Assembly: GCA_964509425.1 (NCBI GenBank)
Contig: CAZDWZ010000010.1
Location: forward strand, 62,001-126,000
Direction: 5' to 3'
Length of the DNA stretch: 64,000 nt
Source of the DNA: CAZDWZ01 sp964509425
Lineage (GTDB): Bacteria; Bdellovibrionota_C; UBA2361; SZUA-149; CAZDWZ01
Of this stretch, positions 1-8,568 are shown piece after piece. The translations under genes were made by a program, and so were the position numbers. The stretch's first letter is position 1, and every line of letters starts with the position of its first letter. The notes below the pieces were generated by a model that worked only from the letters and a program-made list of their open reading frames with translations, was not told the DNA's origin and did not search any database.

Positions 1-1
1 T

Positions 2-646
2 CTTGATGCGGAGAAGGTCGTGGAGCGACTCGTCTACTTCTATACGAATCCTCAACGCTCGCGAATTGTGGGCCGTATCGAGGAGTACTCGCAGGTTCAC
101 AGTTGGAACAGTTTCGTGAACGGAAGCCAGCTGAGAAAAACCGTTCCGATTTTTCCCCGAACGGCGGTGCCGAAGCTCGAGACTGATCGCGATTCGTCTC
201 AGGACGCGCGTGTCTACCGCGAGATTCTCAGCGAACAAAATGGAGAATGCGAGCTCGTGATTGAGCCGTTCGCGTGGATGAACTCCTTTCCCGACACCGA
301 AAGTCGTTCACCAGAGAGTTTCATAGAGCGAGTAAAGAAACTGGTCGGAGCAGCGGAGCTCTTATTGAACATCACAGAAGGAGAGGTGCCTCCGGGCAAA
401 GGCAAGCACGTAGACATCCGGAAAGAACATGTTCCAGAAAAGCACGGAAAGCGAATGCTTTGCCTTGGAAGCGTGCGCGAACAGCGCAGGGAGTTTATCG
501 AGTGGTGCCTGGAAGACGCCCGGGTTGCCAAAGAGGCTTTTCTCCGCTGGGTGCGAGGTCAGGCTCCGTTGGTGATGCCTCCAGGATTTTTCATCCCCGG
601 CGGGAAGCTCTTTTCTAACGTCTTTCCGCAATTGCTTCGTGCCTAA
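2..646 (+). CDS. RAYT/IS200-like transposase, C-terminal part (5' end outside window)
   Basis: The reading frame is open to the left edge of the window, so the gene is cut and its catalytic HUH/Tyr part is not visible. The visible start (LVYFYTNPQRSRIV, then a Trp-Ser rich stretch) resembles the segment 'YILNNPVRAGLV...YPWSS' that closes the Y1_Tnp (PF01797) domain of REP-associated tyrosine transposases. About 140 further residues form a basic/acidic C-terminal extension. In known systems RAYT proteins act on REP palindromes that carry a GTAG tetranucleotide, and such palindromes occur at 38279-38525 in this window. The family call is inferred from one motif region only. An internal GTG at position 20 could be mistaken for a start, but the frame continues upstream of it. 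Confidence 0.55.
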   Translation, partial: LDAEKVVERLVYFYTNPQRSRIVGRIEEYSQVHSWNSFVNGSQLRKTVPIFPRTAVPKLETDRDSSQDARVYREILSEQNGECELVIEPFAWMNSFPDTESRSPESFIERVKKLVGAAELLLNITEGEVPPGKGKHVDIRKEHVPEKHGKRMLCLGSVREQRREFIEWCLEDARVAKEAFLRWVRGQAPLVMPPGFFIPGGKLFSNVFPQLLRA

Positions 647-1033
647 CGGCATCGAGCCCCGACTCTGCTTCGTTTGATAGTTCTCGTCCATGAGACGACG
701 GTGAGGCTCGTCTTCGTAATTTGTATATTCGAGCTGAGCGAGACTTGCGCACAATTCGTCTCGGTATATTGCAGCTGCTGAAGCGAGCGAAGTCAGCGCG
801 GCGTTTGATTCAGTGAAATTTTTGACGGGAAGCGATTGATTTCGTGAAAAGTTGTGAGGTGGGTTGATGAGGAACCCCGTTCCAGGAGGACCTTCCAGGA
901 GGACCACCAGGAAGACTAGGAAGAGAAAACCTCTTGGAGAGCGCCGGTCGCCCTTTGCAAACAGATGTTTGCACAAGGCGCCGGAGCTCTCCCAATATCC
1001 TTCGGTAAGGAAAGGGAGAGACGGCGCGAGTGG
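647..1033. other. Intergenic stretch with no gene
   Basis: No supported gene. Overlapping open frames on both strands show no family motif and no ribosome binding site. The region holds the strong hairpin at 936-992, which lies just past the end of the minus-strand gene at 1034. Confidence 0.5.
936..992 (-). terminator. Long nested hairpin downstream of the 1034-1888 gene
   Basis: GGAGAGC (936-942) pairs with GCTCTCC (986-992), and TGCAAACA (956-963) pairs perfectly with TGTTTGCA (966-973) at the tip. It lies about 40 nt beyond the stop of the minus-strand gene. There is no T-tract, so it could be a terminator-like or mRNA-stabilising structure. Position suggests the role; termination is not proven. 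Confidence 0.5.
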
Positions 1034-1888
1034 TCAGATCTTGATCAACATGACCTGACAGACATCAGACTTCACGGAGGCCCGGCGCAGGTAGCGGACC
1101 GCGGCCTCCGCGACGTGATGCGGCCGGTCGAGCGTCATGGTCTCCTCCGGGATGTTCGCCGACATCTTCTCGAGCCATGCGGTTGCGAGCTCGGCGATCT
1201 CCTCCTGCGAGGCGTCGGCGCTACTCGGGAGGATCTCCTCGAACTGCCAGAGCGCGACGACGGTGGCGCGAAGCTTCCCATACTTTACGACTCCGTCTTC
1301 CTCGTACTCGTCACGGTGGACGAAGAGGACGGCGTAGTCGGTGCCGTCTGACGTCGCGAGGCTGGACCGCTTCGCCTTCAGATGGCGCAAGATTTCAGGA
1401 GACTTCGCGATGGCGGCCTGGGCGAACGGCTTCAAGGGCGCCAGGAGCCGCTTGATGCCGCTCGGGAGCTCGAAGAGTCCCACGTTCGCGCAGTGCGGGT
1501 TCCCGAAGTGCGGCAGCACCTTCGCGTTTGCCGCCGCATCGATCTCGCCGCGGATCTTCTCGCTCTCGACGACCGCGTCCAGCCGGAGCACGTCCAGGAA
1601 CTGGATGTGCGGGATGATGCGCTCTCCCCGCGGCTCGAACCACGAGACGTCGAGGAAGATCACCTTCTTCGAGGCCGACACGAATGCCTCGTGCTCCAGG
1701 CGTGCTGCCTCGGCGATGGCCGCGACGCGCTGACGTTCCTTCTCCATCGCGAGGAGCGCGTTGCGCACGGCCCAGCCGACGAGTGCGATCGCCGCAATCA
1801 CACAGAGTTCGATGAACTGGACGAGGATGGAGCTGGCCTGAGCCTCTGGCGAGCTCAGCACCTCGACGAGCCATTTTACGTTTTCCAC
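1034..1888 (-). CDS. Unknown membrane-anchored protein, high-GC orphan gene
   Basis: This 284-residue protein is not recognised. One hydrophobic segment (about residues 22-45) is followed by a charged, coiled-coil-like helix (about 46-75) and then a soluble domain. The start is a GTG preceded by AAAGGG six bases upstream. The topology suggests an N-terminally anchored protein with a soluble domain on one side of the membrane. Codon use is strongly G/C-ending compared with the gyr genes nearby, and the gene stands alone with its own hairpins on both sides. That matches the other planctomycete-like orphan genes of the window. A real gene is likely; its function is unknown. Confidence 0.7.
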   Translation of the reverse strand: MENVKWLVEVLSSPEAQASSILVQFIELCVIAAIALVGWAVRNALLAMEKERQRVAAIAEAARLEHEAFVSASKKVIFLDVSWFEPRGERIIPHIQFLDVLRLDAVVESEKIRGEIDAAANAKVLPHFGNPHCANVGLFELPSGIKRLLAPLKPFAQAAIAKSPEILRHLKAKRSSLATSDGTDYAVLFVHRDEYEEDGVVKYGKLRATVVALWQFEEILPSSADASQEEIAELATAWLEKMSANIPEETMTLDRPHHVAEAAVRYLRRASVKSDVCQVMLIKI

Positions 1889-2197
1889 GATTTACCCTTT
1901 CCCCTCTCGAAAACCGGCATATCTCCGACCACGCGGTCGGAGAGTTCTTGCCACGGACAGATCGCCTGAAACGATCTCTCCGTGGATGGAGAGCTGCTTC
2001 CCGACTCGAAAGTAAGAGAGCGAAGCACGCTCGACGCGAATGCCGCGGAGCGGAAAAATTTTGTGAGTGATGTTCCAGGTGGGCGCTTGGAACCTCGGGT
2101 TAACGGGGGCGCCGCACACGGGGCTAGCGTGTGCGGCGCGGTGGGGCCGGCGGCTCTGTTCTTCATTCAGGATTGCCGTCGTCGATCGGCCGGAGGC
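1889..2197. other. Intergenic stretch carrying two strong hairpins
   Basis: No gene is visible. The hairpin at 1951-1985 (CCACGGA...TCCGTGG with inner AGATCG/CGATCT) lies upstream of the 1034-1888 gene. The hairpin at 2109-2139 lies just past the end of the 2198-2823 gene. Confidence 0.5.
2109..2139 (-). terminator. Perfect 12-bp GC-rich hairpin after the 2198-2823 gene
   Basis: GCGCCGCACACG (2109-2120) pairs perfectly with CGTGTGCGGCGC (2128-2139) across a 7-nt loop. It sits about 60 nt past the stop codon of the minus-strand gene. No T-tract follows it in either direction. Confidence 0.6.
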
Positions 2198-2823
2198 TTA
2201 CTTGACGGCGGTGACGCATCCTTCGATCATAGCCGCGGGCCAGCGATAGAAGTCACCCTTCACCGCGGAAGTGAGCGTGAGGAGGTCTCCGGGCTGGATC
2301 GTGACCCGGCCCTCGATACTCTCCACAACCCAGCCGACGGGCAGGGCGCAGGCGGCAGCGATGCTCTTAACCGGCTTCCGGTAGCGCAGCTCCTGGGCGG
2401 CCTCGTCCCAGAAACCCTGCCAGCCGGACTTGTTCAGGAACTGATCCATGTCGTCGTTCGACCAGCGGTCGGCCGGGAAGAAGACGTCCTGCAGGAGGAT
2501 GCTGCCGACCGGTGCCTTGGGGCGCCAGCCGAAGCCCTGGAACTCGTAGTACAACTTGCCCTCGCCGTCGGGCATGCACATGTCCTTGGTGACGACGCCG
2601 GTGACCCGGCACGTCTGGTCCTTCTCCAGCAGCGACCACCAGGCCTGGAGCTTGTCCAGCTTGGCGCGGATGATGCCTCCGGCGGTGCGGTCGTCGCCGC
2701 CGGGACCGATGATCTTCAGGTCGCCGACCAGGAGGTGCGGCCCGACCAGCTTCGGGCTGGGCGGGGCGGCCAGATCGAGCTTCTTGGCGGCGGCGATCAC
2801 GGATGCGGTGTAGCTCTGAGTCA
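2198..2823 (-). CDS. Unknown soluble protein, high-GC orphan gene
   Basis: About 208 residues, not recognised. A GTG start at 2823 is chosen because GGAG lies seven bases upstream; the frame stays open to 2968, and an ATG at 2848 is the main alternative. The sequence is Trp/Phe-rich with no signal peptide or membrane segment. It contains the hydrophilic stretch KIIGPGGDDRTAGG and a Cys-Met motif (TKDMCMPDGEGK), which suggests a globular cytoplasmic protein. Almost every third base is G or C, unlike the gyr genes, and it is a single-gene unit with its own downstream hairpin. This looks like planctomycete-type accessory content. Function unknown. Confidence 0.65.
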
Positions 2824-3338
2824 CGTTCTGTCTCCGATTCGGTGTCATGCGCAATAAAAACTCGCCATGCGCTCGGCGGTTCAAGTGGTCCGTTTCGGGT
2901 TTTTGGAAAAACCTTCTGCGTCCACCGGAACTCGCGGTTGAAGCCGTAACTTCCGGCGGAACTATCACTCACATTCGAATTGATTCGTGCGGGGCTTGCA
3001 TGACCGGCCTTTGAATTTTTGTTCTTCGGCCCGCTGAGGAGAGTGCCGCTTTACGCGCAGTTGTTACTGCCTACTGGGGAAAGATCCCGTTCGGTCATGC
3101 TGAATATCCTCAGACAACAAGAGGGTAGCGATTGCCAGGTTGCCCTCCGGTTGCCCGAGAGTTGAGAAAGGTTGCGGCGAGAAAAAATTGCGTAAAATTT
3201 GTGGGAAGCCGTAAAAGACGGGCGTGATCCACGGTTGAAAAAAGCGCGACAAAGCCAAGTGGAAGCCGGTGTGTGCAGAGCGGTCGGGACGAGCCGGTGT
3301 GCAAGAGTCGGCGAGCATGTTTCTCGACTGGAAAAACG
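2824..3338. other. Intergenic stretch with no gene
   Basis: Between the end of the histidine kinase gene and the start of the orphan gene at 2823. Overlapping short frames lack motifs and ribosome sites. The promoter of the 2823 gene presumably lies here, but no clear -35/-10 pair was found. Confidence 0.4.
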
Positions 3339-4853
3339 CTACGCGAGCGCCTTCTGGCGCGGATTTTCCTCGGCGCGGAGCTCGAACCAAAAGCTGCTGC
3401 CGACGCCGACTTTACTCTCGACGAAAATCGAAGTGTGATGAATTTCAACAAGGCGCTTTACGATCGCAAGCCCAAGTCCGGTCGAGCCTTCGATCACGGG
3501 ACGAGAATGATCGCCCCGATAATACCGCTCGAAAAGTTTCGGAAGCTCCTCTTTCGAGATCCCTACTCCTGTATCGGAGACGCGAACGAGAACGCCGCGT
3601 TCACCTCGCGCCGCCGAGAGCGACACCTCTCCTCCGGCCGGCGTGTAGCGAAGCGCATTTCCGAGAAGATTCGCAACGAGGCGGCGAAGAAGATGCTCGT
3701 CTCCCAACACTCGAGGAATGTCGTCGTCGATAAAGACGCTGAGGCGGATGTTTTTCCCGGAGGCCTCCCGCTTGAATTCAGAATGCAGCTCGCCAAAAAG
3801 TGATTGGAGCACCACAAAATCGAGCTCCGCGTCGAGAGAGATGCGCTCCAAGGTCGCGAGCTCGCGGAGCTCATGCAGCATGTGCTCGAGGAGGGAGAGG
3901 TTTGAGTCGAGGCTCTTCAGCGGAGCGGCTTTTCTGCCGTTCTCGCTCGGGCCCATCTGCAGCGCGCCGCAAATTCTCTTGATGTTCTCAATAGGCGCCC
4001 GAAGATCGTTTGAAACGTTGTTCAACAACGAACGGCGGAGATTTTCGTTGTGTTTTAGTTCGAGCACCGAGGATTCGAGCTTGCTTGCCATGCCGTTTAG
4101 GGCAGTGCCGATCTCATCCAGCTCGTCGTTCTCCCGAGAAATCTCGATCCGGTGGGAATACTCACCTTGTTTGAATCGGAGAGCGGCGGAGGTGAGCAAG
4201 CGAAACTTCCGAGAGAGCTGCGAGAGAAAGAGAAAAAACACGACCGCGGCGGAGAGAATTATCGCGATGAAGAGCCCTACACTCTGAGTAATGAGAAGAT
4301 TCTCTCGCGAAACACCGAGCGCGCGATGAAAAAATTGCCCGCCTTCGATGACGGCGAGTAGGTATCCCGGCACCCCATTGAGGAGGAGCCGCGAGACCGA
4401 AAAGGCTCGGGTGGCATAATCGCTTCGTCCCGGATCGAGAATTTTATAAAATCCCTCCGATGGATCCGCGAGCTGTCGTTCCAGCTCGGCGATCTGCGGC
4501 CGATTATGCCCCTCCCCACCGAGAGCATGCGCGGTGAGGGGCAAGACGGTGTTCCCCAGGTCATCAAGCACATACACGGCGATGTCGGGATTTGCGGCCG
4601 TGACCTCGTCTCCGAAAGCATAGACATCAGAGAGGGGGGCATTGCCGTCCAAGAGCGGTTGAATGCCGGAGGCGATGGTGACGGCGAGCTCGACCTGTGA
4701 ACGCTCCTTCGCGTAGATGCGAATGTCGGTCTGAATCCAGTACACGAGAAACGAGATCGCGAGCGCCGCGAGATCGAGAAAAACAACCTGCACGAAAACG
4801 AGCTTCCAGCGCAGCGTGGTCGTTCCGTGAATGTACCACCTCAAAATCCCCAT
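3339..4853 (-). CDS. Two-component sensor kinase with Asn at the phosphoacceptor position
   Basis: 504 residues. A first membrane segment (about 17-38), a periplasmic sensor region (about 39-190), a second membrane segment (about 191-213), a HAMP-like linker, a HisKA-like region and a HATPase_c domain (about 380-495). The ATPase motifs are intact: N box (NLLGNALRYTP), G1 (DTGVGI), F box (LFERYYRG) and G2 (GLGLAI). The H box reads NVSNDLRAPI where active kinases have S-H-D/E-L. The codon is AAC at 4008-4010, so residue 282 is Asn and ordinary autophosphorylation should be impossible. It follows the response-regulator gene on the same strand with an 80-nt gap, as a regulator-kinase pair. It may sense a ligand and signal conformationally, or use another donor; that is inference. 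Confidence 0.88.
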   Translation of the reverse strand: MGILRWYIHGTTTLRWKLVFVQVVFLDLAALAISFLVYWIQTDIRIYAKERSQVELAVTIASGIQPLLDGNAPLSDVYAFGDEVTAANPDIAVYVLDDLGNTVLPLTAHALGGEGHNRPQIAELERQLADPSEGFYKILDPGRSDYATRAFSVSRLLLNGVPGYLLAVIEGGQFFHRALGVSRENLLITQSVGLFIAIILSAAVVFFLFLSQLSRKFRLLTSAALRFKQGEYSHRIEISRENDELDEIGTALNGMASKLESSVLELKHNENLRRSLLNNVSNDLRAPIENIKRICGALQMGPSENGRKAAPLKSLDSNLSLLEHMLHELRELATLERISLDAELDFVVLQSLFGELHSEFKREASGKNIRLSVFIDDDIPRVLGDEHLLRRLVANLLGNALRYTPAGGEVSLSAARGERGVLVRVSDTGVGISKEELPKLFERYYRGDHSRPVIEGSTGLGLAIVKRLVEIHHTSIFVESKVGVGSSFWFELRAEENPRQKALA

Positions 4854-4933
4854 CTCGAAAGAGTCTCAAGATTCACGATCGCGGGCCAGCCCGAAATTTT
4901 CATGAGGCGTGGAATGAACCTTTCGGGGCGGCG

Positions 4934-5665
4934 CTAGTCGGCGTGCGACCCATCCGACTCGGTGAGCGCGTAGCCCGAACCACGAAAGGAGATGATCCCG
5001 GCTCCGGCATGAGCGGACTGAAGCTTACTTCGAAGCCGGCTGATGTGGCACTTGATATGCGTGAGGTAATTGTCCGAATCCCAACCCCACAGCACACGGC
5101 CGAGAATCTCATGCGAAACAACTTTTCCGGGAGTCCGGCTGAGAGTCTCGAGGAGGAGGAATTCGGCTTTGGTGAGCGGAATCCGCTTTTTGAATGCGCG
5201 GGCCTCATACCGGTCGACGTAGATTTCGAGCCCGGAAACCCGCCGGAGCTTCGAACCGGCCGCATCAGCTTTTTTCAGCTTTGAGTAGCGGTGAAGGAGT
5301 GCGGACAGGCGCTCCTTTACGATGAGCTCGTGAACCGGCTTTTCAAAGCAGTGGTCGGCGCCGAGGGCGTAGGCTTTAATCTCGTCGTTTCGTGAAAGCT
5401 TTTCCGCCAGGAAGATGAGGAATGCCGAGGGCGCTCCGCTCCGGAGCCGCTCGCACTCCGCCCAGAGCACGGCATCGCCCGGGAAAATCGATTTATCGAT
5501 GATAAAGCCTGCCATCCCGCCACCGGAGAAGGAAAAGTCGAAAAGGCTCGGAGCCTCCTTCAGGAGCGCGATGAGCGAAAGCTCCGCGGCACAGGCGGAA
5601 AATGCTTCGATCGTGGCGGCGTCGTTTGAGAGAATGAGTAATTTTTCCACAAAAAGGTTATCCAA
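4934..5665 (-). CDS. OmpR/PhoB-type response regulator with a partly degenerate receiver
   Basis: 243 residues. The receiver domain (about 8-125) keeps the acceptor Asp57 (FIIDKS), an N14-D15 acidic site and Lys109 (FEKP). The switch Thr/Ser at position 87 is Ala (FLAEK) and one acidic-pair residue is Asn. The C-terminal winged helix (about 140-235) includes LTKAEFLLLE and the wing GSGYAL, so it should bind DNA and control transcription. The start is a TTG at 5665, supported by GGAGAG six bases upstream; an in-frame GTG follows closely. It sits directly upstream of the kinase gene that lacks its phosphoacceptor His, so both partners have lost phosphorelay residues. It may work partly without phosphorylation, which is inference. 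Confidence 0.9.
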   Translation of the reverse strand: MDNLFVEKLLILSNDAATIEAFSACAAELSLIALLKEAPSLFDFSFSGGGMAGFIIDKSIFPGDAVLWAECERLRSGAPSAFLIFLAEKLSRNDEIKAYALGADHCFEKPVHELIVKERLSALLHRYSKLKKADAAGSKLRRVSGLEIYVDRYEARAFKKRIPLTKAEFLLLETLSRTPGKVVSHEILGRVLWGWDSDNYLTHIKCHISRLRSKLQSAHAGAGIISFRGSGYALTESDGSHAD

Positions 5666-6070
5666 GGTTCCCTCTCCGAAACGTGTGGAGAACCTTAATT
5701 TGTCCTTGGGTAAACCTTGAACGGGCTAATAATTCGCAAAAAAGGCCGCCCGCTGGCCGCGTTTGGAGTGCCCGCCGCCGGAGCGAAATCGGGGTCCTTC
5801 CAGGGAGTGGATTTTAGGCCCGGAAAGCGCTGATTTTAGAGGCCTTTTTGCGTTGTTCTCCAGGGCGGCAAATGTTTGCCGAAACTGCATTTCCTCGCTA
5901 TATTCAAGCGGTTTTGGTGGGTCCACCAAATTCTCTTCTGCGACTTGAAATTGAGAGGAATTCAAAGCTGAATTTCTCAGGGAAATTTCAACGTCCTCCA
6001 CATCAGCTTTAGGAGCGGGAGCGTTGCAGCAAAAGAGGTCGCGGCGAATTTCAACGGAAAGGATTCTCGA
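5666..6070. promoter_or_regulatory. Divergent intergenic region between the regulator gene and gyrB
   Basis: About 400 bp separate the minus-strand regulator gene from the plus-strand gyrB, so both promoters should lie here. It contains the palindrome at 5913-5930. At its left edge (5643-5692) are three DnaA-box-like 9-mers: TTTTCCACA, GTTATCCAA and TGTGGAGAA, each with one or more mismatches to TTATCCACA. No gene was found inside it. Confidence 0.5.
5913..5930. promoter_or_regulatory. Perfect-arm palindrome upstream of gyrB (candidate operator)
   Basis: TTTGGTGG (5913-5920) and CCACCAAA (5923-5930) are exact reverse complements around a central GT. It lies about 140 bp before the gyrB start. 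The size and symmetry suit a dimeric regulator, but no regulator can be named. Confidence 0.45.
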
Positions 6071-8542
6071 ATGACTTTGCAGACCGAACCAGTAGTGGAG
6101 CGAGTCTCCAGTGGCGATGATTACGGGGTCGATAAAATTAAGGTCCTCGAAGGCCTTGATGCGGTCCGGAAACGTCCGGGGATGTATATCGGCGACACGG
6201 TCGAGCGCGGATATCATCACCTCGTTTATGAGGTGGTGGATAACGCGGTCGACGAGGCGATGGCCGGCCACTGCGACACCATCCAAGTGACCATTCACGT
6301 AAACGGCTCGATCACGGTCGAGGACAACGGCCGGGGGATTCCGACCGACATCCACTCGACCGAGGGCATCTCAGGCGTCGAGGTCGTTCTCACCAAACTC
6401 CATGCCGGAGGGAAGTTCGAGAACAAGGCCTACAAGGTCTCGGGCGGGCTTCACGGAGTCGGGGTTTCCGTAGTGAACGCGCTCAGCGAACGTCTCAGCG
6501 TGGAAGTGAAGCGTGAAGGAAAAGTTTTCTTCCAGGAGTATCAACGGGGAGCGGCGCTTTATCCGCTGAAGGAGATTGGAACGACGACGTCCCGCGGCAC
6601 GCGAGTGACGTTTTTTCCGGATCACGAAATCTTCTCAACCGTGGAAGGCGGGTTCAAATACGACGTCCTCGCCGGACGATTCCGCGAGCTCGCATTTCTA
6701 AACGGCGGCGTACGGCTTCATTTCAAAGACGAACGATCGGGCCGTTCTCAAGAGTTCTACTACGAAGGCGGCATCAAGAGCTTCGTCAGCCATCTGAACA
6801 AGACCAAGTCCCCGCTTTTTCCGGAGCCTATCTACTTTGCAGAAGACAGAGACGGAACGAGCGTTGAAGTCGCGATGCAATACAACGACGGATATCTGGA
6901 GTCGGTGCACAGCTTTGCGAATAACATCAACACCAGCGAAGGCGGAACGCACCTTGCCGGGTTCAAAGCAGCGCTCACGCGAGCCGTGAACAACTACGCG
7001 CAGCAGAGCAACTATTTCAAGGGCAGTGCGAAGGAGAATCTCCAAGGCGAGGACATCCGCGAGGGACTCACCGCCGTCATCAGCGTAAAGATCCCGGATC
7101 CTCAGTTCGAAGGACAGACGAAGACCAAGCTCGGAAACAGCGAGGTGAAGGGCATGGTCGAGCAAATGCTCGGCGATAAGCTGATGAGCTTTCTCGAAGA
7201 GAATCCTTCGGTCGCGAAGATCGTCGTGATGAAGGGCATGGACGCTCAGCGCGCGCGCGAAGCCGCCAAGCGCGCCAGAGAGCTCGTCCGGCGAAAGGGC
7301 GCCCTCGATGGAATGTCTTTGCCGGGCAAGCTCCACGATTGCCAGAACGAAGAGCCGGAGCTTTGTGAATTGTTCCTCGTCGAGGGAGATTCCGCGGGTG
7401 GAACCGCGAAGCAGGGCCGCGATCGAGTGTATCAAGCGATTCTTCCGCTCAAAGGAAAAATCCTGAACGTCGAAAAGGCGCGCTTCGATAAGATGCTGGC
7501 GTTTGAAGAAATCCGCGCCATCATCACCGCGCTCGGCTGCGGCATCGGCACCGAGGATTTTGATATCGGCGAGCTCCGCTACCACAAAGTCGTCATCATG
7601 ACCGATGCCGACGTTGACGGAAGCCACATTCGTACGCTCCTCCTCACGTTCTTCTACCGGCAAATGCCGGAGCTCATCGAGCGCGGCCATCTCTACATCG
7701 CTCAGCCTCCGCTCTATCGATTAAAGAAGGGGAAGTCCGAGTTCTATCTCCACGACCAGAGAGCGTTTGAGGCGTTTGTCATCAACGTCGGAGCCGACGG
7801 GACGGTGGTGAAAGGACAAGGCGGGAATCTCACGCTCCGCGGACAAGAGCTCGAGAAGTTCCTCGTCGAGCTGAGCGGCGCGGTCGGCATCCTCGAGCTC
7901 TTCGAGAACGGCGCGTATCAGCGGCTTGTTCTCGCGGCATTCGCGGCGCTTCCTGGATTCACGCGCGAAGTTCTCCTCGATGAAAAGAAGCTCGAAGAGG
8001 CTGCCGGACGCGCGCGGGCTTGGGTGCTCGAACGGTCAAACGACATCCAGGACATCGAGTTCATCTACACCGCCGACGCAGAGCATGGCGGAAAAGCGCT
8101 TTCCGCCGTTGCCGTCATCGATGGAGAGCGTTTCCCCGTGAAAATCAACTTTGATCGGGTCTCATCAGAAGACTTTATTCAGCTTCAATCGATTCTCAGC
8201 AAAGGCGAAGCGGTCGGACATCCACCGTTTCTCATCGAAGCGGAAGAAGGAAAAAAAGGCGGAGACGTGAGCTGCATCTCCCTGTTCGACCTCCGAGACA
8301 GAATCATGGAGCGCGGCCGTTCCGGTCTCACGGTGACCAGATTTAAGGGCCTTGGTGAAATGAACGCCGAGCAGCTCTGGGAGACCACGCTCGATAAAAC
8401 GAAACGCAGCATGCTCCAGGTCCGGGTCGAGGACTCCATCAATGCGGATTCGCTCTTCACGCTTCTCATGGGAGATGCGGTCGAGCCGCGGCGTGAATTC
8501 ATCGAAGAGAACGCCCTCCGAGTCAAGAACCTCGATATCTAA
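6071..8542 (+). CDS. gyrB: DNA gyrase subunit B
   Basis: 823 residues, normal for GyrB. It is the ATPase subunit of the A2B2 complex that introduces negative supercoils. The GHKL ATPase domain includes YEVVDNAVDEA, the DNGRGIP box and GGLHGVGVSVVNALS. The transducer domain follows, then the TOPRIM domain with EGDSAGG starting near residue 438 and the metal-binding DADVDG. The C-terminal GyrB zone ends with RREFIEENA. The start codon is preceded by GGAAAGGA. gyrA begins 26 bp after its stop, so the two are one transcription unit giving equal subunits. Confidence 0.98.
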   Translation: MTLQTEPVVERVSSGDDYGVDKIKVLEGLDAVRKRPGMYIGDTVERGYHHLVYEVVDNAVDEAMAGHCDTIQVTIHVNGSITVEDNGRGIPTDIHSTEGISGVEVVLTKLHAGGKFENKAYKVSGGLHGVGVSVVNALSERLSVEVKREGKVFFQEYQRGAALYPLKEIGTTTSRGTRVTFFPDHEIFSTVEGGFKYDVLAGRFRELAFLNGGVRLHFKDERSGRSQEFYYEGGIKSFVSHLNKTKSPLFPEPIYFAEDRDGTSVEVAMQYNDGYLESVHSFANNINTSEGGTHLAGFKAALTRAVNNYAQQSNYFKGSAKENLQGEDIREGLTAVISVKIPDPQFEGQTKTKLGNSEVKGMVEQMLGDKLMSFLEENPSVAKIVVMKGMDAQRAREAAKRARELVRRKGALDGMSLPGKLHDCQNEEPELCELFLVEGDSAGGTAKQGRDRVYQAILPLKGKILNVEKARFDKMLAFEEIRAIITALGCGIGTEDFDIGELRYHKVVIMTDADVDGSHIRTLLLTFFYRQMPELIERGHLYIAQPPLYRLKKGKSEFYLHDQRAFEAFVINVGADGTVVKGQGGNLTLRGQELEKFLVELSGAVGILELFENGAYQRLVLAAFAALPGFTREVLLDEKKLEEAAGRARAWVLERSNDIQDIEFIYTADAEHGGKALSAVAVIDGERFPVKINFDRVSSEDFIQLQSILSKGEAVGHPPFLIEAEEGKKGGDVSCISLFDLRDRIMERGRSGLTVTRFKGLGEMNAEQLWETTLDKTKRSMLQVRVEDSINADSLFTLLMGDAVEPRREFIEENALRVKNLDI

Positions 8543-8568
8543 AATCATTCAGAACGGCACACACCAGT

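Noticed and set aside
6371..8548. Long minus-strand frames opposite gyrB (and 9772-10848 opposite gyrA)
   Set aside because: They are antisense shadows of strongly conserved genes, without motifs or ribosome sites.
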